Positions 33,978-41,348 of a DNA stretch of 64,000 nt are shown one piece after another (within the stretch, counting starts at the first letter, position 1; each line of letters begins with the position of its first letter). A program made the position numbers and the translations under genes. The DNA comes from JBCCMF01 sp038747545 (GTDB taxonomy: Bacteria; Bacteroidota; Rhodothermia; Rhodothermales; JBCCMF01): positions 9,772 to 73,771 of the forward strand of contig JBCDJT010000004.1 in assembly GCA_038747545.1 (NCBI GenBank), given 5' to 3'. A model generated the notes under the pieces. That model was not told the DNA's origin, made no database searches, and saw nothing but the letters and a program-made list of their open reading frames with translations.

Positions 33978-34403
33978 TCAACCTGCAGGCAACCACGGGT
34001 TGACAAGCGAAATGCCGCAGCCCTCGAAGTCGGATGTGTTGCGCGTGGCAAGCACTGCCTGGGCTGTTGTGGCGATAGCAGCGATCATCATATCGACGGT
34101 GTCCGCGTGGAGCCCCTGTGACTCGCGCTTCGCCGAGACCGGGCCACACGCATAGGCCGCTGCCTTGTCGAAAACGAGCAGACGCTCCGCGAAGGCCTCG
34201 TCGATGAAGGCCGAGAACCGCTCCTCCAACCCGCGCCGCCGCTTACCATCCGGCAGACGCATGAGGCCACGTTGGATCTCGGCAACAGTGATGCCGGTCG
34301 TCGCCAGTTCCAGTAGGTCTTGGGCTTCGAGCCACGCCGCGACACCTTTATTTGGCTTGGGCCGCATGAGTTCGGAGATGACGTTGGTATCCAGAATGAT
34401 CAT
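33978..34403 (-). CDS. vapC: VapC/FitB-like PIN-domain toxin
   Basis: The 141-residue protein begins MIILDTNVISELMRP, the first acidic motif of PIN-domain ribonucleases. The conserved glutamate follows in TVAEIQRGL and the C-terminal aspartates in LHADTVDMMIAAIA and TRNTSDFEG. Such toxins cut tRNA or rRNA when the antitoxin is degraded. The ATG lies one base after the antitoxin stop; a TTG three codons earlier would overlap it. The FitB-like sub-group is suggested by the antitoxin type. It is the first module of the tail-flanked array. Confidence 0.9.
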   Translation of the reverse strand: MIILDTNVISELMRPKPNKGVAAWLEAQDLLELATTGITVAEIQRGLMRLPDGKRRRGLEERFSAFIDEAFAERLLVFDKAAAYACGPVSAKRESQGLHADTVDMMIAAIATTAQAVLATRNTSDFEGCGISLVNPWLPAG

Positions 34404-34404
34404 G

Positions 34405-34650
34405 TCAGCCAAAGTCGGCAGGATCGCGACGACTCGACCGCTCAGGCAGGTCTAACTCCACGCCACCGTATGATCCGAAGTGTTTCTTCGCCAAGTCGAG
34501 AATGGGTACGGGCTCACTACCGTCGCCTACCGCTGCCTTCTGCAGCGCACGCCGCGCATAGGCCTCTAGCGACATGCCTGCCTGAGCAGCGCGTACACGC
34601 AAGGCCTCCTTAGTATGGGCAGAAAGCCCGCGAACGTTGATGTTGGGCAT
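34405..34650 (-). CDS. vapB: FitA/VapB-like ribbon-helix-helix antitoxin
   Basis: The 81-residue protein starts MPNINVRGLSAHTKEALRVR and continues AAQAGMSLEAYARRAL, a ribbon-helix-helix DNA-binding domain of the FitA type. The C-terminal tail (ILDLAKKHFGSYGGVELDLP) is the usual toxin-wrapping segment. It should neutralise the PIN toxin encoded immediately downstream and repress their joint promoter. It is 84 bp from tail copy B on its upstream side. Confidence 0.88.
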   Translation of the reverse strand: MPNINVRGLSAHTKEALRVRAAQAGMSLEAYARRALQKAAVGDGSEPVPILDLAKKHFGSYGGVELDLPERSSRRDPADFG

Positions 34651-34734
34651 GAAATGGGGCCTGACGTGCGTCCAATGGATACAATTATTCCAACAGGCTC
34701 AAAGCATCTTGGATCCAAACCAGATCTGCCCCCG

Positions 34735-34897
34735 TCAGCTCATCGTCAGCGACACGGCGCCCGTCTCGGGGTCTTGCAGGATGCGCTTGAAGCTGCCGTC
34801 GGGCATGAGTTTATTTGATGACTACCTTGCCGTCGTGCATCTCCTTCGTCACGGTGGTGCCGCCGCGCCAGTCGTCGATCTCCGCCAGCGCGACTTG
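34735..34897 (-). pseudogene. Oxidoreductase gene tail, copy B (frameshifted)
   Basis: About 163 bp match the 3' end of the intact oxidoreductase gene, starting at the stop codon. The last codons read MPDGSFKRILQDPETGAVS then LTMS. A 2-bp loss creates a TAA at the position equivalent to KEELM, and larger deletions remove the ERIAVP region and part of KSRKWEP. It therefore cannot encode a functional tail. The hicB stop codon abuts its right end, so it follows the HicAB module in transcription order. Confidence 0.85.
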
Positions 34898-35116
34898 TCA
34901 TGCAGCGCGGCGCACCTCGACGTACCCCACCTGAGACTGAGGCGCTGGTATTGCCTCTCCTTCCTCGGCGAGCCCGTCTAGGTGAAACTCTATCGCCTCG
35001 ACGATTAGACGACGCACCTCTTGCTCGCTCTCACCGACAGCGACACAGCCAGGCAAGTCAGGCACGTAAGCTCCGAAGCTGGTCGGACCTGGTTCGATAA
35101 TCACCGCATATCGCAT
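34898..35116 (-). CDS. hicB: HicB-type antitoxin
   Basis: The 72-residue protein MRYAVIIEPGPTSFGAYVPD, LPGCVAVGESEQEVRRLIVE has the HicB partial RNase H-like fold signature (Y.v.vPDlPGC...G.t..Ea). It would bind and block HicA. There is no obvious separate C-terminal DNA-binding domain, so it is the short HicB form. hicA lies 9 bp upstream on the same strand, the usual toxin-first order of this family. Confidence 0.92.
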   Translation of the reverse strand: MRYAVIIEPGPTSFGAYVPDLPGCVAVGESEQEVRRLIVEAIEFHLDGLAEEGEAIPAPQSQVGYVEVRRAA

Positions 35117-35125
35117 GGGCTTCCT

Positions 35126-35314
35126 CTACTCGTTTAGTCCAGCCTGTTTGAAAATGCTCTTGAGTGTACCGGTAGGAATATCGAGGCTCGGCTTGCCAGC
35201 CACAGTTACTGTACCCGGCTTGGTAGGGTGCTTGAATTGGCGATGGCTGCCTCGGGTTCTCGCCAGATACCAGCCCTCGCGCGTGAGTACCTTGATAACC
35301 TCTCGAACCTTCAT
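35126..35314 (-). CDS. hicA: HicA mRNA interferase toxin
   Basis: The 62-residue double-stranded-RNA-binding-like protein begins MKVREVIKVLTREGWYLART and has the catalytic histidine in RGSHRQFKHPTKPG, followed by the IPTGTLKSIFKQAGL end typical of HicA. HicA cuts mRNA and tmRNA. Length and order before hicB are standard. Confidence 0.93.
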   Translation of the reverse strand: MKVREVIKVLTREGWYLARTRGSHRQFKHPTKPGTVTVAGKPSLDIPTGTLKSIFKQAGLNE

Positions 35315-35394
35315 GGCGGCAAGATACCACCCATGGCTCAGTTATGCTGCGCAGCTTTGCGCCGCTTGGTCTCTCGCAACAGGATGAATGTTCG

Positions 35395-35652
35395 TCAGCT
35401 CACTGTCTGCGACACGGCGCCTGTTTCGGGGTCTTGCAGAATGCGTTTGAAGCTGCCGTCGGGCATCAGCTCTTCTTTGATGACCACCTTGCCGTCGTGC
35501 ATCTCCTTGGGCACCTCGATCCGCTCGGTGGTGCCGCCACGCCGGTCGTCGATCTCCACGGGCTCCCACTTGCGCGACTTGGCCGAGCGGTAGCAGGCGT
35601 TGACGATGTAGCCATCGTGGAAGGTTTCCATCGGCTCTTTACTGTCGTACAA
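35395..35652 (-). pseudogene. Oxidoreductase gene tail, copy C (in frame)
   Basis: About 258 bp match the intact oxidoreductase 3' end from the stop codon up to the KEPMETF region. The frame is open: it reads KEPMETFHDGYIVNACYRSA and on to the same ending QDPETGAVSQTVS. Relative to the intact gene it has a 12-bp in-frame deletion (IIDA lost), a further 12-bp loss near DDG and changes Y to H, W to R and A to E. It is preceded by unrelated sequence and has no N-terminal Rossmann part. It follows the restriction-modification module. Confidence 0.88.
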
Positions 35653-35699
35653 GCCCTCAGCAAAACGGGACAAAGAAATGCCGAAAATGAGCGATGGTT

Positions 35700-36632
35700 T
35701 TAGGCAGTAAGCGTCCAAAGATCCCGCAGTATCAAGGTCTCGATTCCAGCTATACGAGCCGATAGAGCGCCATCGCTTTCCATTTCGGGGCGAGGATCTA
35801 CAAAGTAGACGCCATCAAGCGAGCCCAGAGCTACACTATACCCGAGAAAGTGGTTACGCTTGAACGTAGACGCGATACCAAAGATTGACCCGGAGCGCTT
35901 CGCACGCTGCACGTCATGTAGGAAGACGCCGACAACGGGGACGTCTCGTCCAACAAGCGCTGAAATCATCTTCTTATCGAGGAAAACCTTGTCGATCCTG
36001 TCTTTGCTTGTGGTCTTGACTGAACCGATCACTTCACCTGGTAGCAGTGGGGTCTCACCTGTCCAGACGACGCCGTTTTTTGAGAAAACAAGGTCCAGTT
36101 CGTACTTCATGGTGAACCCGTCACCCCCTGGCACGGGAAGCACAACGGTGCGCGGCTCGCAGGTCAACCCGGTTTCCTGAACAAGAAGAAGGATCAGCCG
36201 CTCAAACACCTGCCCGACTCGCTTTCTCGCCCGGTTTGCATTGCGAAGTGAGTCTGCGACGCACCCCACGGCTTGTTGGGCCGTGTAAAGCACGCGTCGC
36301 ATCTCGCCCGACCGTTTATATGAGTCAACAGGACTTAGCTGGTTGTTGGCAGCCGTGTTGATCGCGTCGAGCATTCGGTTAAATGCCGCTTTGAATTCAT
36401 CCGGTCGCCTGATCCAGAGATCAAAGTTCAGCGGTCGAGTGATTGCTCGTTGATACTGTGCACCGAACTGGTAGAAGCGATATCGGGAATCATTCGGAGC
36501 ATGGATGAGCGTTGGTTGCTCTGCGTCCACATATTCGAGGAAGGCTGCCCCAAACAGCCGGTAATGGTTGAGAACCGTGAATCCTGAAAGATCGATCAGT
36601 CCTTCTTGAAGGGGAGCAAGTGGTCCGTTCAT
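35700..36632 (-). CDS. Probable type II restriction endonuclease
   Basis: The 310-residue protein is not recognised by name, but it overlaps by four bases (ATGA) the stop of a DNA methyltransferase gene, the arrangement of a restriction-modification pair. A possible PD-(D/E)xK core is ELDLVF at about residue 180 with GSVKTTSKDR at about 204, which would give the acidic residue and lysine of the nuclease site. The N-terminal half is helical (NRMLDAINTAANNQ, RARKRVGQVFERLILLLVQE). Base composition is lower in GC than the chromosomal genes around the array. The recognition sequence is unknown. Confidence 0.7.
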   Translation of the reverse strand: MNGPLAPLQEGLIDLSGFTVLNHYRLFGAAFLEYVDAEQPTLIHAPNDSRYRFYQFGAQYQRAITRPLNFDLWIRRPDEFKAAFNRMLDAINTAANNQLSPVDSYKRSGEMRRVLYTAQQAVGCVADSLRNANRARKRVGQVFERLILLLVQETGLTCEPRTVVLPVPGGDGFTMKYELDLVFSKNGVVWTGETPLLPGEVIGSVKTTSKDRIDKVFLDKKMISALVGRDVPVVGVFLHDVQRAKRSGSIFGIASTFKRNHFLGYSVALGSLDGVYFVDPRPEMESDGALSARIAGIETLILRDLWTLTA

Positions 36633-37630
36633 CGGATCGCCTTCCTCCGCTCCTCATTTGCACGATCATAGGCAATCCACTTCTCGACGCTCCATCGTTC
36701 GACTCGTTCGAGACGGTCAATCGCCCAGGTTGAATATTCAGGCGTCAGGTCACAGCCAGACCAACGGCGGCCGAGCTGTTCTGCAACTACGGGCGTAGTG
36801 CCCGAACCAAAGAAGGGGTCAACTACGAGATCTTCAGGATTCGATGACGCTAATACAAGGCGCCGAATCAGTTCCTCTGGTTTCTGCGTCGGATGTGGCG
36901 TCTTTTCATGCATTCCGTTGCATGTTGTAGGTATCTCTATCACATCTTTTGGTTTGGCCCCTCGTGGGTGAGGCGTCCAGTGATCTTTCCGCTTCTTCCC
37001 ATTTCCGTACTGGCTTGTCTTTGCCTGGGGATGGGAGGGGTACTTCAGCGTGTGCGCCCCATAGGGGATACGTACGTCATCTGTGTTGAACGTGAACCGT
37101 TTGCTCTTGCGAAAGTGGAGAATGCTCTCGTGCGAGCGTCCCCAGTCATTACGCAAGTTCGCTTTGTTTTTGTAGTGCCACACAAGCCAGCGGCACCCCG
37201 TGAAGTAGCGCGAAGCTGGATGCCGAAGATCAGCTAGGATTTCCGAAAAGCCACAGACATACAGCGTCCCTTGTGGCGTCAGCACACGAGAAGCCTGTTC
37301 GATCCATGCCAACGACCATTCGACATAGGCCTGCTGCGACTCAAAGGTGTCCCACTCTGCCTTCTTGATGCTGTAGGGCGGGTCGGCCACGATCAGATCT
37401 ACGCTGGCGTCAGGCAAGGTATTCAACCAAGCAGCGGCATCGGCTACCCATAGCGCGCCGTTGGGATGTTCGTAGACCTTGACAGGAGACTCAGCCTTAC
37501 GAACTTCGGGCAGATCAAATTTTGTCCCACGTGGGTCAGGCGGAGGAAACAGACTGGGTTCGTTATCAGGCTTTTTGGCTCGCGCGAAGGATCGGGCAGG
37601 TTCTCTGACTTTCGCTTGCTCCATCGGCAT
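36629..37630 (-). CDS. Type II DNA methyltransferase (beta class, DPPY)
   Basis: The 333-residue enzyme has motif IV DPPYSIKKAEWD at about residue 83 and the AdoMet-binding motif DPFFGSGTTPVVAEQLGRRW at about 272. This order (IV before I) is the beta class of amino-methyltransferases. DPPY favours N6-adenine methylation, though N4-cytosine cannot be excluded. HEKTPHPTQKPEELIRRLVL is the usual motif X region. A charged 45-residue N-terminal leader precedes the fold. It would protect host DNA from the nuclease encoded just downstream with overlapping stop and start. Confidence 0.92.
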   Translation of the reverse strand: MPMEQAKVREPARSFARAKKPDNEPSLFPPPDPRGTKFDLPEVRKAESPVKVYEHPNGALWVADAAAWLNTLPDASVDLIVADPPYSIKKAEWDTFESQQAYVEWSLAWIEQASRVLTPQGTLYVCGFSEILADLRHPASRYFTGCRWLVWHYKNKANLRNDWGRSHESILHFRKSKRFTFNTDDVRIPYGAHTLKYPSHPQAKTSQYGNGKKRKDHWTPHPRGAKPKDVIEIPTTCNGMHEKTPHPTQKPEELIRRLVLASSNPEDLVVDPFFGSGTTPVVAEQLGRRWSGCDLTPEYSTWAIDRLERVERWSVEKWIAYDRANEERRKAIR

Positions 37631-37712
37631 TGCTTGGGTTCATTCGGAGAAGACCTCAGAATATAGCCAGGACTGCTCTGCTTGTGCCCCCACACCAGAA
37701 ATTGCTCGATAG

Positions 37713-37943
37713 TCAGCTCACCGTCTGCGACACAGCGCCCGTCTCGGGGTCTTGCAGGATGCGCTTGAAGCTGCCGTCAGGCATGAGTTCTTCTTTGATG
37801 ACCACCTTGCCGTCGTGCATCTCCTTGGGCACGGCGATGCGCTCGGTGGTGCCGCCGCGCCAGTCGTCGATCTCCACGGGCTCCCACTTGCGCGACTTGG
37901 CCGAGCGGTAGCACGCGTCGATGATGGCGTTGACGATGTAGCC
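37713..37943 (-). pseudogene. Oxidoreductase gene tail, copy D (protein-identical)
   Basis: 231 bp match the intact gene from its stop codon inwards to GYIVNA. I count about eight base differences, and all are silent: the encoded 77 residues are the same as the intact protein. Beyond 37943 the similarity stops abruptly. It has no start of its own from the parent gene. It lies after the OLD-type nuclease module and before the methyltransferase promoter region. Confidence 0.92.
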
Positions 37944-37972
37944 ACAATAACGTCTCGCAATACTGCTGCGCG

Positions 37973-37986
37973 GCCTGCCCGCAGGC
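37973..37986. other. Small palindrome downstream of the OLD-type gene
   Basis: GCCTGC and GCAGGC flank two C residues, about 60 bp past the OLD-type stop codon. It could be a transcript-end hairpin, though no T-tract follows. Confidence 0.3.
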
Positions 37987-38048
37987 AAGCGAAGTATACC
38001 TACCTGTCAACCCGTGACAGCAGCAACACCTTGTTTGACGGTGGGGGC

Positions 38049-39743
38049 CTACGAAGACCCACCCGGCAGCTTCTCCAACAAGCTGCGAATCAGTGAGTCG
38101 ACAGGACCACGACGCGCAGCATTTAGAGCCTCGGAAGGCGCTTCGACCACGGCGTCTGCCACGATGCGCTTGGCGTCGTGCTCCACATTGTCTGACCATG
38201 TCTTGCCCTGCGCGGTCATCGTTTGCTTAAGTCGGCTACTCCACTTCCCCTTACCCTTCCATTGCTTCCCGACCAGCTTGACCCCGAAGTGTTGCTCGAT
38301 CTCCGTTCTGTATACCTGCGCGTCGAGCATGTCTTCTAGTTCGGCATCCGAGCCACCCGGCGGCGAGGTCACATGAAACTCGGATGGCGTCAGCAGGCCG
38401 TCAGCTTGCGCTTTGGTCACGGCCGACCGGCCAGCGTCATCGTTGTCTAAAAAGCAATGGTACTCGGTGATGGCATTCCTGAGCTCCGAGAGCTTATAGC
38501 CGAGCTTTCCGCCACCACCGATCGAATCGATCACGAGGGTGTTCTCAGAAAGGGCAGATGCCAGAACCGGCGACTCCTGAGCTAGCACGGCACCTAGTAT
38601 TCGAACATCAGAGAGGCCCTCCACGACCAGTACGACCTCGGCGTGCCGCAGATTGTCGGAAGCCCTCACCCCGAGGGCCTCGCGGATCTCGTCAATGCTG
38701 GTAGCTGGTTTGGCCAGACTCGCTTCGACCAAGATGTTCGAAGCAACATCAACTCTGTCGGCAAAGACCGGCGAGTGTGTGGTAATAACGATCTGGTGCT
38801 CCGCGGCCAGGTCACGGAGGACGCCCCGAAGCCGATGAATTGCGCTGGGATGCAGGTGTGATTCGGGCTCTTCAAGTCCGAGGATCAGATGTCTGCCCTC
38901 TGTCGCCGTACCGCGAAGGAGGCCAATCGCAGCGAGACTCTGTACTCCGTCTCCCTTTCGCCCGAGGCTGGTGGCCGTGCCGTCGTCAACCACCACGTCG
39001 ATTGAGCGTCGGATAGCCCGATACCGGTCGTCCTCGTCGAGCCTGACCTTGACCTCTTGGACAGATGGCATGAACCCCTGAAGCGACTCTCTGATCACCT
39101 GTCCCAATGAATCTAGCACGGGCTTCTGCAGCTCCGTGATCTTCGCGATAGCTGCGGCGTAGTCTGGGTCCTTCTCAAGGGCACGTAGGTCTCGGGCTAC
39201 CATGTCTCGCACCACCGATATGGCGGCTTCGGCTGTCCTAACGGCCGGGATGTATGTAAAGACCACGCGCCCCCCGATGAACTCGGCGACCTTCTCCCGC
39301 TGACTGTTGAGAGCTTTCGAGCCTGGTCCCTGCTTGATGACCTTGAAGAACGGGTCGGATCTTCCCATTCGGATCTCAACAGGAAGCTCGTCACTGATCT
39401 TGCTGCCGACCTCCCTTTGGAAGTCTTCCTGCTCTGCTTGATCAAGTTTGAAGCGGAGGCGAAAGACGCTTTCCCCATTCGGGGCGGAGTCCTGCAGCGA
39501 CACAGGGAAGTCACGCTCCCAGTTGTAGCGGCGGCGACGGAGTGAGGCGCCGCGAATGCGGCCTTTGATTATTCGGACTCGTGCGAGTTGTTCGACTACC
39601 TCCATCGCCGCGGACAGCCCAGCGAGGAGGTTTGACTTGCCCTCATTGTTCTTCCCGATCAGGACGGTCGACGCCGACATCGGCAGGCGATGTGCCTTGA
39701 TGATGCTTCGGTACTTGCTCGCGGAGAAGGAAGTCAGCTGCAT
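38049..39743 (-). CDS. OLD-family ATP-dependent nuclease (AAA ATPase + TOPRIM)
   Basis: The 564-residue protein has an SMC/ABC-like ATPase with Walker A GKNNEGKSN (about residue 30), a signature-like GRKGDGVQSL, Walker B LILGLEEPESHLHP (about 288) and H-loop TTHSP (about 322). The C-terminal TOPRIM domain has VVLVVEGLSDVRIL (about 371) and DNDDAGR (about 431). This is the layout of OLD nucleases such as P2 OLD and GajA of the Gabija phage-defence system. No GajB-type helicase is next to it, so it is best called a solitary OLD nuclease. Anti-phage activity is inferred from family and from its place in a defence array. Confidence 0.9.
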   Translation of the reverse strand: MQLTSFSASKYRSIIKAHRLPMSASTVLIGKNNEGKSNLLAGLSAAMEVVEQLARVRIIKGRIRGASLRRRRYNWERDFPVSLQDSAPNGESVFRLRFKLDQAEQEDFQREVGSKISDELPVEIRMGRSDPFFKVIKQGPGSKALNSQREKVAEFIGGRVVFTYIPAVRTAEAAISVVRDMVARDLRALEKDPDYAAAIAKITELQKPVLDSLGQVIRESLQGFMPSVQEVKVRLDEDDRYRAIRRSIDVVVDDGTATSLGRKGDGVQSLAAIGLLRGTATEGRHLILGLEEPESHLHPSAIHRLRGVLRDLAAEHQIVITTHSPVFADRVDVASNILVEASLAKPATSIDEIREALGVRASDNLRHAEVVLVVEGLSDVRILGAVLAQESPVLASALSENTLVIDSIGGGGKLGYKLSELRNAITEYHCFLDNDDAGRSAVTKAQADGLLTPSEFHVTSPPGGSDAELEDMLDAQVYRTEIEQHFGVKLVGKQWKGKGKWSSRLKQTMTAQGKTWSDNVEHDAKRIVADAVVEAPSEALNAARRGPVDSLIRSLLEKLPGGSS

Positions 39744-39805
39744 AGGCCCCTTGAGTTTTTCACGTCCTGAAGCACCGCCTAACTAGTATAGATGTATGCA
39801 GCGTG

Positions 39806-39836
39806 CGAATATAACACTACGCTTTGCACCTACAAA
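39806..39836 (-). promoter_or_regulatory. Bacteroidota-type promoter of the OLD-type gene
   Basis: On the minus strand TTTG (39833-39836) is followed after 19 bp by TATATTCG (39806-39813), one mismatch from the Bacteroidota TTTG-N19-TAnnTTTG consensus; it also reads as TTTGTA-N17-TATATT. It lies 63 bp before the ATG in an AT-rich stretch (39744-39958) unlike the surrounding DNA. Confidence 0.6.
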
Positions 39837-39958
39837 GTTCAGTCTATCCAGGAGTTTAACCTAGTTGGCTGAATTTAATCAGCATATTTGCAACTTTCCT
39901 ACAGGGGCCAAAGCTAATGCTGCGAACGGAATCACCCTGCGGCATGGCGTGTGCGCTC

Positions 39959-41149
39959 TCAGCTCACGGTCTGTGACACGGCGCCCGTCTCGGGGTCTTG
40001 CAGGATGCGCTTGAAACTGCCGTCAGGCATGAGTTCTTCTTTGATGACCACCTTGCCGTCGTGCATCTCTTTGGGCACCGCGATGCGCTCGGTGGTGCCG
40101 CCACGCCAGTCGTCGATCTCGACGGGCTCCCACTTGCGCGACTTGGCCGAGCGGTAGCACGCGTCGATGATGGCGTTGACGATGTAGCCGTCGTAGAACG
40201 TTTCCATGGGCTCTTTGCCGTCGTCGATACTGTCGAGCATGTCGGTGAACATGTCGGTGTAGCCGAGGGCGGCTACCTCGTCGCCGACGGGGAAGAGCCA
40301 GCCGTTATCGACCTCGACCTTCTCGGCCACGTAGCCGCCTTGTCCGCCTTTGGTGAACATCTCGAAGCCGGTGCGCAGCCAGTGGTTGAGCCAGATGGTG
40401 CCTTGTGTGCCCGAGACCTCGTCGCGCAGGTCCATGCCGCCGTGAAACGCCCAGCTCACCTCGAACTGCCCCACCGCGCCGCTCTCAAACTTGACGAGCC
40501 CGACGGCGTGGTCCTCAGCTTGGATCGGATGCACGAGCGTGTCGGCCCAGCACATGACCTCGACGGGGCGATTGCCTTTGCCGACGAAGTTGCGGATGAT
40601 CTCGACGCAGTGGCACCCCATGTCGATCATGGCGCCGCCGCCTGCCTGGTTGTGGTCCCAGAACCACGCGCTGTGCGGCCCCGGATGCGTCTCGCGCGAG
40701 CGCACCCACAGCACATCGCCGATGGCGCCGTTTTGCACGGAGGCGATGGACTTGAGGGTCTTGGGCGTGTAGCAGAGGTCCTCGAGGTAGCCGTGGAAGA
40801 CGCCCGCCTTTTCCACCATGTCAAGCATGCGCTTGGCCTCCTCGGCGGTGCGGCCCAGCGGCTTCGTACACAGGATCGCCTTGCCCGCTTCGGCGCAGAG
40901 GCGCACGCATTCCTCGTGGACGATGTTAGGCAGGCCGATCACGACCACGTCGGTGTCGGGGTGTTCGATGGCGGCTTTGAGGTCGTCGGTGGCGTGGCCG
41001 ATGTCCCACGTCTTGGCGAACTCGGCGGCGCGTTCAGCGCGGCGCGAGTAGACCACGGCCACCTCGTCGCGGCTGCGCTTGCCGTGCAGCGTCATCGTGT
41101 AAAACATGCCGATCAGCCCGGTGCCGAGCATCGTGATTTTATGTCCCAT
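39959..41149 (-). CDS. Gfo/Idh/MocA family oxidoreductase (intact source of the tail repeats)
   Basis: The 396-residue NAD(P)-dependent dehydrogenase-type protein begins MGHKITMLGTGLIGMFYTMT with the Rossmann glycine motif. TKPLGRTAEEAKRM is the equivalent of the EKP cofactor/catalytic motif, and GGGAMIDMGCHCVEIIRNF is the substrate-site segment with the aspartate and histidine of the family. Members oxidise or epimerise sugars, inositols and derivatives. It is divergent from a GntR regulator, with a likely operator in its promoter. Its last 63 to 258 bp recur four times to the left as copies A-D, each bounded at the stop codon. Confidence 0.93.
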   Translation of the reverse strand: MGHKITMLGTGLIGMFYTMTLHGKRSRDEVAVVYSRRAERAAEFAKTWDIGHATDDLKAAIEHPDTDVVVIGLPNIVHEECVRLCAEAGKAILCTKPLGRTAEEAKRMLDMVEKAGVFHGYLEDLCYTPKTLKSIASVQNGAIGDVLWVRSRETHPGPHSAWFWDHNQAGGGAMIDMGCHCVEIIRNFVGKGNRPVEVMCWADTLVHPIQAEDHAVGLVKFESGAVGQFEVSWAFHGGMDLRDEVSGTQGTIWLNHWLRTGFEMFTKGGQGGYVAEKVEVDNGWLFPVGDEVAALGYTDMFTDMLDSIDDGKEPMETFYDGYIVNAIIDACYRSAKSRKWEPVEIDDWRGGTTERIAVPKEMHDGKVVIKEELMPDGSFKRILQDPETGAVSQTVS

Positions 41150-41240
41150 CGGAAGTGAGGGCGTTGAGTGAAACAGGTATGCAGGCTACACAACGGTAAT
41201 CGTGCGGCTTTGACTTTCGCAAGCGGATGCGGTATCATCG

Positions 41241-41269
41241 AGTATACATCCGAATGTACGGACATACAA
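41241..41269 (-). promoter_or_regulatory. Oxidoreductase promoter with embedded GntR-type operator
   Basis: On the minus strand TTGTAT (41264-41269) and TATACT (41241-41246) are 17 bp apart. The spacer carries two overlapping inverted repeats: TACAT-CCGA-ATGTA (41245-41258) and ATGT-ACGG-ACAT (41254-41265). A regulator bound here would cover the -10/-35 spacer. The neighbouring divergent gene encodes a GntR protein, the obvious candidate. Confidence 0.6.
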
Positions 41270-41348
41270 CGGCGTCACAATCAAAACCCTCGCTTCTTCT
41301 CCCGTCCGCCGGGCTCAGCCGCAGCGCCCCGAGCCGCTCTACCACCAG

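Noticed and set aside
38049..39743. Gabija system (GajA)
   Set aside because: The ATPase/TOPRIM protein is GajA-like, but no GajB-type helicase gene is beside it.
33895..41149. Integrative element with its own integrase, or a class of integron
   Set aside because: No tyrosine or serine recombinase, transposase or attC-like imperfect hairpin was found; the repeated unit is protein-coding gene tail.
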